A stretch of 64,000 nt of DNA from Stieleria bergensis (GCA_007745635.1 CP036272.1:2845124-2909123); one strand, 5' to 3'. Counted from the first letter of the stretch, positions 45,988 through 55,638 are shown. Notes: generated by a model from the letters alone, not told the origin. Made by a program: numbers and translations.

Positions 45988-46554
45988 CTCCAATCACTTC
46001 CCCTACCTCCTTTCTCACCTTCTTAACCCGGTGCAACGCAGGACTCCCTAACTCTTCCCGACCCACCAAAACAGAAGGCGAAATCCCCGAACGAAGACAA
46101 TCCCAAACCGCCACCCCTAACTCACCGAACTTCTCCATGATTTCGTCCCGTAGGAAAGCTTGGCTCGGCTCTTGGACCACCGCTCGATCATGTGAGGTGA
46201 GAGGGACAGATCTCAAGCATTTTTGGCGGTTTTGAGCTTTCTGAATCAACTTGGCTATTTCATTTCTGACTGATGCACCAAAGCGGCCATCCAGTGGTCC
46301 GTGTTTGTCTGGGTTGTAACCTCGAAATAGCTTGCCGGGTTCGTCAGGAGTTTGGTGACGATGTGTTGGAGGTGATCGTCGAAGTTGGCTTTTCTTAGCT
46401 GGGATGCGATGTAGTTGCCCCAATTGAGTCCTTTGAGCGTTTGATATGTTTCGGCGGGGATCTTGTCCTTGATGGCATGGAGTTGCTGTTGGCTGAGAAA
46501 CGGTGGCAGGACACGGTTTTGACGTCGCATGATGGGAAAGAGCCGTTGTGCCAT
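45896..46554 (-). pseudogene. Frameshifted sigma-70-like protein gene
   Basis: Two overlapping minus-strand frames make one protein if one G is restored near 46335: MAQRLFPIMRRQNRVLPPFL... DDHLQHIVTKLLTNP joins GKLFRGYNPDKHGPLDGRF and continues to the stop at 45896. DDHLQHIVTKLL followed by a VRNEIAKLI helix resembles sigma region 2, and the C-terminal part has a helix-turn-helix look. The start at 46554 lies 21 bp from the divergent RAYT start; an ATG at 46620 would overlap it. The 3' end overlaps the immunity gene by 92 bp. Both neighbours being broken points to decay, though a sequencing error cannot be excluded. Confidence 0.55.
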
Positions 46555-46575
46555 CGATTTTGGTAGAATGAAGTC

Positions 46576-47113
46576 ATGGGCAGACCAAAACGAGCTGACG
46601 AGGCTGGCGGGGTTTACCATGCGTTGAATCGTGGTCATGCGTGTTCGATGATCTTTCCAAGTGGGAGGACAACGCGGCTTTTGAACGCATTCTCTCTGAA
46701 GTGATTCAACGGTATCCATGCCAAATCCTTGCTTATCAACGGGTGCCCAATCACTGGCATTTGGTTCTTCGCTCTCATCAGGACGGGGCGATGAGCGATT
46801 TTATGCACTGGGTCACTTTGGCCCACACCATGCGGCTACACTCTTATTCCCACACCTCGGGTGAAGGGCACGTCTATCAAGGCCGCTTCAAGAGCTTTGC
46901 CGTCCAGGACGATGATCACTTCCTATTCGTTGCCGCTACGTCGAACGTAACGCGCTAAGAGCCAGGCTTGTGGATCACGCTGAGGACTGGCGCCGGGGCT
47001 CGCTGGCTAGATGGTGGTCCCGAATTGAGCCAGAGCCTCATTTGCTTGCACCGTGGCCTATGCCCTGGCTACCTCAAGGCACCATTCGGGGCAAGTTGGA
47101 AGATTGCTGGTGA
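46576..47113 (+). pseudogene. RAYT (IS200-like Y1 transposase) relic with two frameshifts
   Basis: The start MGRPKRADEAGGVYHALNRG is the classic N-terminus of REP-associated tyrosine transposases. One missing base near 46658 moves into the frame with KWEDNAAFERILSEVI, VPNHWHLVLRSHQDG (the HxH metal motif) and GEGHVYQGRFKSFAVQ. A second missing base near 46930 is needed to reach CRYVERNALRARLVDHAEDW and the stop at 47113. The C-terminal end is shorter than usual. It cannot give an active enzyme as read. Hairpin elements of the GTGCGTGCAAGC type lie just downstream (47172) and all around. Confidence 0.85.
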
Positions 47114-47170
47114 GCGCGGGGGCCTTCAAGGACACGGCGTTACAGCCGGGTAGGTTGCCACGATGTCATT

Positions 47171-47192
47171 GGTGCGTGCAAGCGCGGTACCC
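47171..47192. repeat. GTGCGTGCAAGC element after the RAYT relic
   Basis: ggtgcgtgcaagcgcggtacc: same core as the hairpins at 36157 and 42868, 58 bp after the transposase stop. Confidence 0.65.
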
Positions 47193-47243
47193 GGCGGAGG
47201 GTGAGGTCATTGGGGCACTCTACGGGCTTGCACGACGGGGCTG

Positions 47244-48383
47244 TTACGGCGTCTTCTCGGCGATGATGGTGTCCAGTTCTTGGCGGAGCCGAGGCAAGAT
47301 TTCGTCGTATCCGAATGCTCCCAGCGGTTCTGGGCCGCGCTTGAGATTCACTTTTGCCGGGCCGCACCAAAGTCCTAAGTCGGCGTCATCGGTTTCGCCT
47401 GGCCCGTTGACTCGGCATCCCATGACGGCAATGGTGATGTCGTAGTCCTTGGCAAACTCCGTCATCGCTTTGACTTGTTGAGCCAGGTCGATGAAGGCTT
47501 CGTTCTCAACTCGAGAGCAACTGGGGCAGCTGATGATGTTCAGCGACTTTTCGTTGAGCTTGACGACGGACCGAAAGCGACCCGCATAAATGTCGTCAAT
47601 GATCTCCTGGCCGGCTTGGACTTCTTCTGGTTTGCGATCGTTGGGCAGCGTGAGAGAAACGCGGACGGTGTCTCCGATTCCTTTGCCGATCAGCTGTTCG
47701 AATGCGATTCGAGTTTTGATAATGCCGTCCGGTGGCATACCGGCTTCGGTGACTCCCAGGTGCAGCGGGACATCGCTGCGATGGGCGGCGAAACGTTGGT
47801 TGACGTCAATGACTTTTTGGGGGTCGCTGTCTTTGAGAGACACGACGTAGCGATGAAAGCCCAGTGAGTCGACAAATTCACAGTGCTCCAAGGCGCTTTC
47901 CAGCATCGGGGTGATCGAATCGCTGGGATCGTACTTCTCTTTTTTGGCTGGATCGACGCTACCACAGTTCACACCGATGCGGATGGCGCAATCATGTTCG
48001 GCAGCCTGGTCGATAATGAAGCGAACTTTTTCTTGCCAGGGTTTGTCTCGCTGGTGGTGGTACAAGTGCCCGGGGTTGTAGCGAATTTTGTTGACGTGGG
48101 GAGCAACATGTTGCGCCAGGCGAAAGTTCTCCTGCAGGTCGACTGCGAGGTTGGCGGTTGTTTGAGCGCGGATCTCGCCGAGTGCCGCGGCATCTTTCTC
48201 GCTGTCAACAGCGATTCGCACGACCCCCGCGCCGGCTTCGCGGTACGCTTCGGCCTGGGCGACGGTGGCGTCAATGTTTTGCGTCTTGGTGGCCGTCATG
48301 CTCTGCACAGCGATGGGGTGACCGTCACCAATGATGATGCTGCCGATGGCCACAGGGCGGGTCGCATTCCGATTGATTGCCAT
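47244..48383 (-). CDS. ispG: 4-hydroxy-3-methylbut-2-en-1-yl diphosphate synthase
   Basis: 379 aa, the short bacterial form (no inserted domain). [20 protein letters not shown] at the N-terminus, NKIRYNPGH and IRIGVNCGS in the barrel, and the 4Fe-4S cysteines in ISCPSCSR and [10 protein letters not shown] are all present. The enzyme makes HMBPP from MEcPP in the non-mevalonate isoprenoid pathway. Start ATG at 48383 matches the family. It stands alone here. Confidence 0.97.
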   Translation of the reverse strand: MAINRNATRPVAIGSIIIGDGHPIAVQSMTATKTQNIDATVAQAEAYREAGAGVVRIAVDSEKDAAALGEIRAQTTANLAVDLQENFRLAQHVAPHVNKIRYNPGHLYHHQRDKPWQEKVRFIIDQAAEHDCAIRIGVNCGSVDPAKKEKYDPSDSITPMLESALEHCEFVDSLGFHRYVVSLKDSDPQKVIDVNQRFAAHRSDVPLHLGVTEAGMPPDGIIKTRIAFEQLIGKGIGDTVRVSLTLPNDRKPEEVQAGQEIIDDIYAGRFRSVVKLNEKSLNIISCPSCSRVENEAFIDLAQQVKAMTEFAKDYDITIAVMGCRVNGPGETDDADLGLWCGPAKVNLKRGPEPLGAFGYDEILPRLRQELDTIIAEKTP

Positions 48384-48554
48384 AGTATTTAATCACGAAG
48401 TCCAAGATAGATTGCTGAACGTCTCTCAAGACATTCTCCGCTCCTGTAAACCTATCGCCGCCGGCGGTCTTCGACCAGCCCTGTAGCCGCGGCCGGAGAG
48501 GCTTGGGGACCGACGCAGGACCCCGACCGACGCTGGACCCGATGTCGCGAATCG

Positions 48555-49727
48555 CTAGCGTCCACAGAGCTGCTGATACAGTTGTTGGTAACGCTGGATC
48601 ATCAGTGAGTAGGAAAACGATTGGCTGGCGTGCTGGCGGTTCCGCTGGCCAAGTTCCTTGGCTGCGATCGGGTCTGCGAACAAAGTCTCGGCCAGGTGTC
48701 GCATTTGGGGGCCGTCGCCAATGGGAAAAACCTGAGAATCGCTGCTGCGCTGTGTTGATGGGGCTGATTCGGCGTCTGTGAATAGTTCTGCGGCGCCTTC
48801 GATCTTGCTACAGACGATGGGCAGGCCGGCCGCCATGGCTTCCAGCACCACGTTGGGCATGCCTTCGTAGCGGCTGGGAAGGATCAGCATTGTCGCCGCC
48901 TTCATGAGCGGAGCGATATCAGCTTGCCAGGGCAGTCGTTTCACGGCCTCGACACCTGTTGTTGACTGGCGGGCGCGAAGCCGATCATCCGAGTTGATTT
49001 GCTGGATCCAATGCTGCAGTGATTCTCGTAGCGGGCCGTCACCGACCAGCAGCAGGCGACGCTTGTCTCCGGCAGCCAGCAAGCTCGCTGCCTGGGCTTG
49101 CAGAAGCTCCAGGCCTTTCTGCGGGTGCAACCTGCCGACGAAAAGGGCGACTTGGGAATCCGCTGGCCAACCCAGCGTCTGCCAATCAAACGGGATCGCC
49201 TGTTCAAAACGAGCCAGGTCAACGCCATTGGGAATCACGGTGCAGCGTTGGTCGGCAAGGTGCAGCTTGGCTTGTGCTTGCTGGGCGATCGCTTGGCTGA
49301 CCGCGACAACATGATCCATCGGTCGCATGGCCCAGCGCAGGACGCGCCGCCGCAAGGGACTTGGCGTCGCGACTCGCAGACCGCCGACAAAGTGTTTGAC
49401 TTGGTCTCGGCCGATGCTGGCAGCCGCTAGCACATGCGCGTGGAACAGAAAGCTTTGCAAAACATCAACGTTCCGCTCACTGATACGTTTGCGCAGCCAG
49501 CGCCGGGCGGCTAGAAATTGACTGGGGCGACGAAAGCCACCGAATTGAACGTCGACACCGGCTTGCTGGAGTTGATCCACCAAGGCACGTTGCTCACCGA
49601 TCGGTGGCGCATCAATCGAAAGCACGCGAACTAAGTGTCCTGCATCGTGCATTCCAATTGCTAAGTGCGTGATGGCTTTTTCGGCACCACCAACGTTTAG
49701 CTCTGTGATCAGAAAATCAATGTCCAT
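48555..49727 (-). CDS. Family 4 glycosyltransferase
   Basis: 390 aa. N-terminal Rossmann half starts DFLITELNVGGAEKAITHLA, typical of GT4 enzymes; the C-terminal donor-binding half has VALFVGRLHPQKGLELL and RYEGMPNVVLEAMAAGLPIVCS with the E-x7-E motif. It uses a nucleotide-sugar to extend a polysaccharide or glycolipid in the cytoplasm. Acceptor unknown. 171 bp separate it from ispG on the same strand. Confidence 0.9.
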   Translation of the reverse strand: MDIDFLITELNVGGAEKAITHLAIGMHDAGHLVRVLSIDAPPIGEQRALVDQLQQAGVDVQFGGFRRPSQFLAARRWLRKRISERNVDVLQSFLFHAHVLAAASIGRDQVKHFVGGLRVATPSPLRRRVLRWAMRPMDHVVAVSQAIAQQAQAKLHLADQRCTVIPNGVDLARFEQAIPFDWQTLGWPADSQVALFVGRLHPQKGLELLQAQAASLLAAGDKRRLLLVGDGPLRESLQHWIQQINSDDRLRARQSTTGVEAVKRLPWQADIAPLMKAATMLILPSRYEGMPNVVLEAMAAGLPIVCSKIEGAAELFTDAESAPSTQRSSDSQVFPIGDGPQMRHLAETLFADPIAAKELGQRNRQHASQSFSYSLMIQRYQQLYQQLCGR

Positions 49728-50885
49728 AGGGGCAGATTGTTGATCGCTAAGACCAGCTTTACGGAGGGCAATGAATGTCTTTTTATTGGTATCGTTTTGC
49801 TGCTACGTCTGGGTGAGTGGATCTTGGTCAGCTTGCTGGTGAATAATGGTTTAGTTGTTTCAGGCTTCAAGGGATTAGGAAGATCCCGCAATGAAGAGAC
49901 TTTCGAAGGGAATCGATGAAGATTTTGGTGCCAAGTTTATGATAAACATCCAGCGGAAGTCTCGCAGAGTTTTTGCGGCAAACGCTTTTTGGGTGCGACC
50001 AAGATCACATCTAGCTTCAAACCAATACGAAGACGCACTATGTTGAAATCAACAAACACAGCGGGCGAATCCTTGCTGACCATTGCTTCAGTTCATGGAT
50101 TAACTGAACGCGTTCGAGTTGGCACTGACGGGGTCGTTCCGATGCTGCAAGTCAGCAGCACCGATCAACGAGCCAGTTCATCGTCGGCGGGCAAGCAGCA
50201 GGACGTTGCTGCGACCAGCAAGCAGAAAAACGGTTGACCCATTGCGGCATCCGCTCGGCCCAGTTCCGTGGTGGGAACGGAGGTCTTTCTTGCCAAGCAC
50301 ATTCCGTGTCTGGCTACCGTTCTCTAGAAAGACGCTTGCGTTGCAGCGCGGACGCTGTTTTTAGAGCCTTCGGTTTCGAAGGTCTGGGTGCCCAGCGAAT
50401 GGCCGCCCGCCGGTGAGCATGCGGAGAGGTTCTGTGCCTCGAATCTCGATCAGCGCTGTTTTTGGCGGACGAAGTTCCTCTGCTGGTTGGTCTTCCGCAT
50501 GTTTGGGGGGCAAATGGTGATATGGCGCCACCCGTCTTTTCGCTCTTTTTGTCACAGAAACGTAATTAATAGCGTATTCACAGCGCTCTCATGACGCGTA
50601 AACCCTGCCGTCTCAATTGGAGTGGTTTAAGATACGTGGCTAAACATCGTCAATAGAAGCCAACCTCTTCCGGGTCACCATGAAATGGCCCGTTCAAATT
50701 GCCTAGGCATCACGGGCCACTTGGTTGTGGTCGTCTGTTGCTAGAAATAGGTCACGTTGCTGCGTTGCGAGTGATCTGATCGATCGCACAGCAGGAGAGG
50801 TCTGGCCAGGGTTTGAGAGCGACGGCGGCCGAGATTGGCGCGCAGTTGGGTCGCACTTGTTGGTTGTACTGAGAGCATTCGTCAT
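49728..50885. other. Long intergenic region with one possible small gene
   Basis: 1158 bp between divergent genes. Apart from the small frame at 50040-50237 I saw nothing with protein character. A compact hairpin, ccttcggtttcgaagg at about 50371-50386, is present; it has no T-tract. The region is long enough to hide an RNA gene, but I have no positive evidence for one. Confidence 0.5.
50040..50237 (+). CDS. Possible small protein, 65 aa
   Basis: ATG at 50040 opens MLKSTNTAGESLLTIASVHG; the protein is polar, ends in a Ser/Gln/Lys-rich tail (KQQDVAATSKQKNG), and has no signal peptide or membrane helix. Codon choice looks like that of neighbouring genes, and the N-terminal half has a plausible hydrophobic pattern. 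No family is recognised and no clear ribosome-binding site is seen (gaagacgcact precedes the ATG), so it may be a chance frame. Confidence 0.4.
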   Translation: MLKSTNTAGESLLTIASVHGLTERVRVGTDGVVPMLQVSSTDQRASSSSAGKQQDVAATSKQKNG

Positions 50886-51578
50886 ATGACAAAAACGACG
50901 CAGGAAAAAATCGGATCCACATCGGATGTTGCTGCTGGATCCGAAGGCAGGGATTCACCGCGTTTTCCGCATGCTGCTAAGCTTTACCACAATTTGGTGC
51001 CCGCTTACAAAGCACTTTGGCCTGCGGTCGCTGGCAAAAACATTCGCAGCGTTGTGCGGAACGACATTCCCTGGAAGCCTGCGGAAGAAGTCCTTGAGGT
51101 TGGAGTCGGTACCGGGCTGTCCTTGAACCACTACCCAGACTTCATCAAGCTGACCGGCATCGATTTGTCGGAATCCATGTTGTCCGAGGCACAGGATAAG
51201 ATCGATCGCCAGGGTTGGGATCATATCAACGTCCAACCGATGAATGCAGAGTCGCTGACTTTTGAAGACAACTCGTTTGACATCGTGACGTCATTTCACA
51301 CCGTCAGCGTCGTTTCCAATGCTGACAAGATGATGAGCGAGATTGTTCGTGTGTGTCGCCCCGGCGGTCAGGTCTACATCATCAATCACTTTCGCAGCGG
51401 AAACCCGCTGATCTCGCGCGTGGTCGATTCCGCCGGTCATGTCACCCGTCACTTGGGATGGCGAACGGATGTTGAATTCGATGAATTGATGAGCAAGTTA
51501 CCGCTGCGCATCGATGCGAAATACAAGCCGAATCCGTTTTCCTTCTTCACCATCATTCACGCTACTTGTGAAGGTTAG
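50886..51578 (+). CDS. SAM-dependent methyltransferase (PmtA-like)
   Basis: 230 aa from the ATG at 50886; the 17-codon extension upstream lacks character. Motif I LEVGVGTGLSLNHYP, the acidic GIDLSESML, DNSFDIVTSFHTVSVV and CRPGGQVYIINHF are class I methyltransferase blocks. YHNLVPAYKALWP at the start and the overall pattern resemble bacterial phosphatidylethanolamine N-methyltransferases of the Rhodobacter type, but ubiquinone-type methyltransferases look similar, so the substrate is tentative. Confidence 0.85.
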   Translation: MTKTTQEKIGSTSDVAAGSEGRDSPRFPHAAKLYHNLVPAYKALWPAVAGKNIRSVVRNDIPWKPAEEVLEVGVGTGLSLNHYPDFIKLTGIDLSESMLSEAQDKIDRQGWDHINVQPMNAESLTFEDNSFDIVTSFHTVSVVSNADKMMSEIVRVCRPGGQVYIINHFRSGNPLISRVVDSAGHVTRHLGWRTDVEFDELMSKLPLRIDAKYKPNPFSFFTIIHATCEG

Positions 51579-51703
51579 GCAGCGAATTTCGGCAGGCCGA
51601 TCCCGCGTCTTCAATGCAGTCTGTTCGGAAACTCGACGACTCGCAAACTCACCGACTCGTCTATCCTGCCCGTCCTGTGCACCGCATGATTCTTAGCAAC
51701 ACG

Positions 51704-52408
51704 CTAACTGGCTTGTTCACGCAGTTGGGCTAGGACTTGCGGCACGGCGATGCTCGCTTTGTCTCGGATGGTTTGGGCAAAGTTTCCGCTTTGCGGCGTC
51801 GCATCGAGATTGATTTCGATTCTTTGGCAGTGCGGTGGCGTCGTCTGGACAATACCTGCTGCGGGGTAGACATTTCCTGAGGTGCCGATTGCCAAGAACA
51901 CATCACAGTTTCTGGCAAACTCGTCGATCTGCTCTAGGCCCAGCGGCATCTCACCGAACCAAACCACGTGCGGCCGCAGGGTACCGACGAGGTCTGGATT
52001 GTCAGGAAAGACAGTCGACGTGTTCAAGTCGTCGTGCCAAGGGATGACTTCACCGGTCAATGCACAGCGTGCTTTCAATAGCTCGCCGTGCATCGGCAGA
52101 ACGTTCTGGCTGCCTGCGCGTTGGTGCAAGTTGTCGATGTTCTGAGTGACCAGCAAGAACTGTCCTGGATGCTGGCGTTCGAATTCGGCAAGTGCCAGGT
52201 GGGCTGCGTTGGGCCGGATCGTGTCGTCTTGCAGTCGTCGCCGGCGAAGGTTGTAGAAGTCATGCACGAGCTTTGGATTGCGAGCAAAGCCTTGCGGTGA
52301 GGCCACGTCTTCAATGCGATGGCCTTCCCACAAGCCATCGCTGCCGCGAAAGGTCGGAATACCAGATTCAGCGGAGATCCCAGCGCCGGTCAGCACAAGA
52401 ACGTTCAT
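51704..52408 (-). CDS. cobB: NAD-dependent protein deacylase, class III sirtuin
   Basis: 234 aa. GAGISAESGIPTFRGSDGLW, TQNIDNLHQRAGS and the catalytic His in PMHGELLKARC identify a sirtuin; FYNLRRRR carries the Tyr-x-x-Arg pair that in class III enzymes binds acidic acyl groups (succinyl). PHVVWFGEMPLGLEQI and AIGTSGNVYPAAG are closely CobB-like. Unlike E. coli CobB, the zinc module after KARC lacks the second cysteine group: only one Cys remains between HGEL and LRPHVVWFGE. The fold may be held without zinc. It is 25 bp downstream of the regulator gene on the same strand. Confidence 0.92.
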   Translation of the reverse strand: MNVLVLTGAGISAESGIPTFRGSDGLWEGHRIEDVASPQGFARNPKLVHDFYNLRRRRLQDDTIRPNAAHLALAEFERQHPGQFLLVTQNIDNLHQRAGSQNVLPMHGELLKARCALTGEVIPWHDDLNTSTVFPDNPDLVGTLRPHVVWFGEMPLGLEQIDEFARNCDVFLAIGTSGNVYPAAGIVQTTPPHCQRIEINLDATPQSGNFAQTIRDKASIAVPQVLAQLREQAS

Positions 52409-52433
52409 GATTCACTTTCTTGGAACGGATGAG

Positions 52434-53645
52434 TTAAGAACCGAAAGATTGATTGGCTTTGGCGCGAATCGAGTCGCGATACTTTCCCGGCGTCAGCTTG
52501 ACTTCGCGTTTGAACACCACGCTAAAGTATTCGGGATGCTTGAACCCGGTCAGTCGCGAAATCTTGTTCAAGCTAAGGTCGGTTTCCCGAAGCAACTGGC
52601 AGGCGCGTTTGATTTGCACGCGGCGGATTTCTGCTTGCGGTGATCGATCCAAGTAGTGTCGAAAGCGGCGTTCTAAGCTGCTGCGCGCGATCGGCACCTG
52701 CTTAAGGATATCGCTGACGGTTAAGCCTTCGCAGGCGCCAAAGCGAATCAGCTTGATGGCCTCGGCGACGTCTTCGTCTTCGATTGCCATGACATCTGTT
52801 GACAAGCGTTCGGCGATTCCGACGGGAGCAATCTTGGGATGGAGGTTTTTCACTTGCTCGCCGCGCATCAACTGATCCAGCATCGTGGCAGCATGGTAGC
52901 CAATGCGTTCTGCGGCCGGGATCACGCTGGAAAGCGGTGGGTCACAGAAGTCGCAGAGGACATGATCATTGTCGACACCCAGCACGGCGATTTGATCCGG
53001 GACGGAGACATTGCAACTCTGGCAGGCTTCTAGTACGTGCTGTCCCCGAAAATCATTGCAAGCAAAGACGCCAATAGGGTGTGGCAGCTCCTTGATCCAA
53101 TCCACGATCTGATCCTGCTGGACCTGCCAGCCATGGTGCCGAGCGATCGTCCACTCCGACTGATGCACCAGAACCCCGGCGTCGTCGCAGTTCGGCCCAC
53201 CAATGCCTCGCTCCCGCAGTCCGGCCACAAATCCTTGCAAGCGTTGGCTGGACCAATGGTGATCGCTGAAGCCGGCAAACGCGAAGTGTTCGAGTCCTTT
53301 GTCTGCCAAGTGAGACGCTGCGGCTCTGCCAATCGCTTCATGGTCGTTGAAGACCGTTGGCAGCGACTGCTCGTCATGAATGTCACCCAAGTTGACCGTC
53401 GGAATCCCTGTCTCCCGAATGATCGCCAGCATCTCCGGCGTCGTGTCGCGGGTGATGATGCCGTCGCCGTCCCAGCCACGGAACCAAGCCGGCGGACCTG
53501 CCATCAAGTCACGCAAATCCAGCTGCACCGACCAGGGTTGTTTCTCAATCCGAAAACGACTGATCCCCTCCAAAACGCCGCGACCAAACGCCATGGTGGT
53601 TTCAACCAACAGCAGAACTTTCGGGCGAGACTTGGTGGGCGACAT
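52434..53645 (-). CDS. XylR-like AraC-family transcriptional regulator
   Basis: 403 aa from the ATG at 53645 (MSPTKSRPKVLLLVETTMAF); the frame is open 40 codons further. N-terminal 280 residues form a LacI/periplasmic-binding-type sensor (GIFACNDFRGQHVLEACQS split around VIGVF, AVLGVDNDHVLCDFCDPPLSSV), and the last 100 an AraC DNA-binding domain (SLNKISRLTGFKHPEYFSVVFKREV in two parts). XylR-like proteins sense sugars and switch on catabolic genes. It lies upstream of the sirtuin gene and downstream of a sulfatase gene on the same strand, which suggests control of glycan use. Confidence 0.9.
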   Translation of the reverse strand: MSPTKSRPKVLLLVETTMAFGRGVLEGISRFRIEKQPWSVQLDLRDLMAGPPAWFRGWDGDGIITRDTTPEMLAIIRETGIPTVNLGDIHDEQSLPTVFNDHEAIGRAAASHLADKGLEHFAFAGFSDHHWSSQRLQGFVAGLRERGIGGPNCDDAGVLVHQSEWTIARHHGWQVQQDQIVDWIKELPHPIGVFACNDFRGQHVLEACQSCNVSVPDQIAVLGVDNDHVLCDFCDPPLSSVIPAAERIGYHAATMLDQLMRGEQVKNLHPKIAPVGIAERLSTDVMAIEDEDVAEAIKLIRFGACEGLTVSDILKQVPIARSSLERRFRHYLDRSPQAEIRRVQIKRACQLLRETDLSLNKISRLTGFKHPEYFSVVFKREVKLTPGKYRDSIRAKANQSFGS

Positions 53646-53932
53646 CGTGGCAACGGGCGAGCAGCGCGAAGGATGGTACAGCGTAAAATGGGGAAGCCAT
53701 TTTCTCAATGGCCCTGTGATCGGAATCCGTTGGCGTTCAAAACGCGTGGGGTTTTCCAGTTCCAATTCCCCAGGGCAGCGTGGAATCTATCTCAATCGCC
53801 CGCGTTCGTCTACCAGGCCGCGGCCAGTGATAACGCGCCAGCGGTGGGTGGCCGGGCGTTGGATCTTGTCGCGCGACAGACCGGTGGCCTGTCGTTGAAA
53901 CCGCTAGTGGACTGTTGGATAGCTGGCGTTGT

Positions 53933-55453
53933 TTACTCGTAACGCCATTTCATGATCCAGGGATCATGGTAGGTCTTTTGGAACGCTTTGAGCTTGGCCT
54001 GGTATTGTTTCAGGATCTGTTGATGGCCGTCGCTGTCGGCAAGATTGGTTGACTCGTAGGGATCACTCTGCATGTCATAGAGTTCGAATTCGGGGCGTTG
54101 CACGTAGCGACCCACAGTCATTTGCCCGTAGTTCGCATCGTCACCCTTGGCCAGTTGTGCTTGCCAGCTACTGGCCGCCCACAGGTCAGAGGCAAACGGG
54201 AACGGCAAGGGATGGGCGATGTTCCAAATCAGTTTGTACTTTTTGTCGCGAACGACTCGCATCGGATAGTACATCTGAATCTCATGAAACGTGTGTGACG
54301 CCATGATGGTTTCGTGATGCTCGATGGTTGGATCAGCCAGTACAGGCATCCACGACTGACCATGGTATTGGGCAAACGGTTGATTACCGTTGCGGTTTTC
54401 CTTGAGAGCCTCGCCACGGTCCTTCCAGAATTTGGCTGCGTTAAGCATTGACTTGGGGCGGTTGAGATCTTGGTCCAAGCCATTGGCGAAGTCCAACAGG
54501 CTGGGAGTGATATCAATGTGACTGATCAAGGCGTCGCTGACCACGCCGCGTTGGGTCTGGTAGGGATCGCGGACCACAAACGGGACTCGCAAGCCGCCTT
54601 CGTAAACCGTTGTCTTGCCGCCAGCGAATGCCATTCCATGGTCGCTGGTGAAAACAATCATGGTTTTGTCATACAGATTGGCTGCTTTTAGAATCTCGAC
54701 CAACTTGGCCACACCAGCATCGATTCGCGCACAGGACTGATAGTACTGCGCCAGTTCCTCGCGGGTTTCCACGGTATCGGGCAGAAACGGAGGGACGATG
54801 ACATCGGCGGGATCAAAGAAAACCTCGTCGACACCGGGATGGCTTTGTCCGTTGGGTTTGTTTCCAAACAGGTCTGGTTTCAGCGTTTGCTTGCTGGTTT
54901 GATCTTTGCCGCCACCACGGTGTGGGTCGGACGTGGCAAAGTACAGAAAGAACGGGCGCTGGTCGCTGTCGTCGGTGATAAACGCTTTGCTGGCTTCAGC
55001 CATCGCGACCGCATTGCGACCATTGCCTTTGAGATAGGTTTCAAACTGAAACACCGTCTCGGGAGCCACGTGATACTTGCCAATCTGTCCCGTGCGATAG
55101 CCGGCTCGTTGCATCACCCGAGGCATGGCCAAGGAAACCACATCATGAAAGGAGGCAAATTTGTGATAATGATGTTGATGGCCGAATTGTCCGTTGCGAT
55201 GGTTGTGCAGACCACTCATCACCACGCTGCGACTGGCGCTGCAAGAAGCAGTCGTGGCAAAGGCATTGCGAAAGACCAAACCGTCGGCAGCAATCGCATC
55301 AATGGCGGGCGTCTTCGCTGCTTGATCGCCATAGCAACCTAACGTGGGGCTTTCATCGTCGGTGATGATGAAAATCACATTCCGCTCGGCGGCGTCTGAG
55401 AGTCCAACGGCAGCCAACAAAGCTGCCAAACAAAGCAACGATCGAATCAACAT
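53933..55453 (-). CDS. Secreted sulfatase 5 (CSASR motif, heparan N-sulfatase-like)
   Basis: 506 aa from the ATG at 55453 (signal peptide MLIRSLLCLAALLAAVGLSD, then AAE). NVIFIITDDESPTLGCYGD gives the metal pair; the formylglycine site is CSASR at Cys71, a C-x-A-x-R variant, followed by MSGLHNHRNGQFGHQHHYH, a layout I associate with sulfamidase-like members. VFTSDHGMAFAGGKTTVYEGG is the second metal block. It is probably exported to cut sulfate from a glycan. Next downstream is the XylR-like regulator, 287 bp away. Confidence 0.92.
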   Translation of the reverse strand: MLIRSLLCLAALLAAVGLSDAAERNVIFIITDDESPTLGCYGDQAAKTPAIDAIAADGLVFRNAFATTASCSASRSVVMSGLHNHRNGQFGHQHHYHKFASFHDVVSLAMPRVMQRAGYRTGQIGKYHVAPETVFQFETYLKGNGRNAVAMAEASKAFITDDSDQRPFFLYFATSDPHRGGGKDQTSKQTLKPDLFGNKPNGQSHPGVDEVFFDPADVIVPPFLPDTVETREELAQYYQSCARIDAGVAKLVEILKAANLYDKTMIVFTSDHGMAFAGGKTTVYEGGLRVPFVVRDPYQTQRGVVSDALISHIDITPSLLDFANGLDQDLNRPKSMLNAAKFWKDRGEALKENRNGNQPFAQYHGQSWMPVLADPTIEHHETIMASHTFHEIQMYYPMRVVRDKKYKLIWNIAHPLPFPFASDLWAASSWQAQLAKGDDANYGQMTVGRYVQRPEFELYDMQSDPYESTNLADSDGHQQILKQYQAKLKAFQKTYHDPWIMKWRYE

Positions 55454-55638
55454 GAACAGCATCCAAAAGCAGGAGAGCATTCAAAAACAAAGGGGGAACG
55501 GGAGCCCACAGTATAGTTGGCGGTGACCAGCAGCAGTGACGCCTGTCGACTTTTCTATCCCACCTGATTCAGCAGCGTCCGGGGTTTCGAGGTGCCTTCA
55601 CGCCAGGCCGCTACCACTGCAGCGAGTGTGGGAACTGT

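Noticed and set aside
46255-46719. Intact 154-aa minus-strand gene
   Set aside because: Conserved-looking sequence continues in another frame after one missing base, so it is treated as part of a broken gene.
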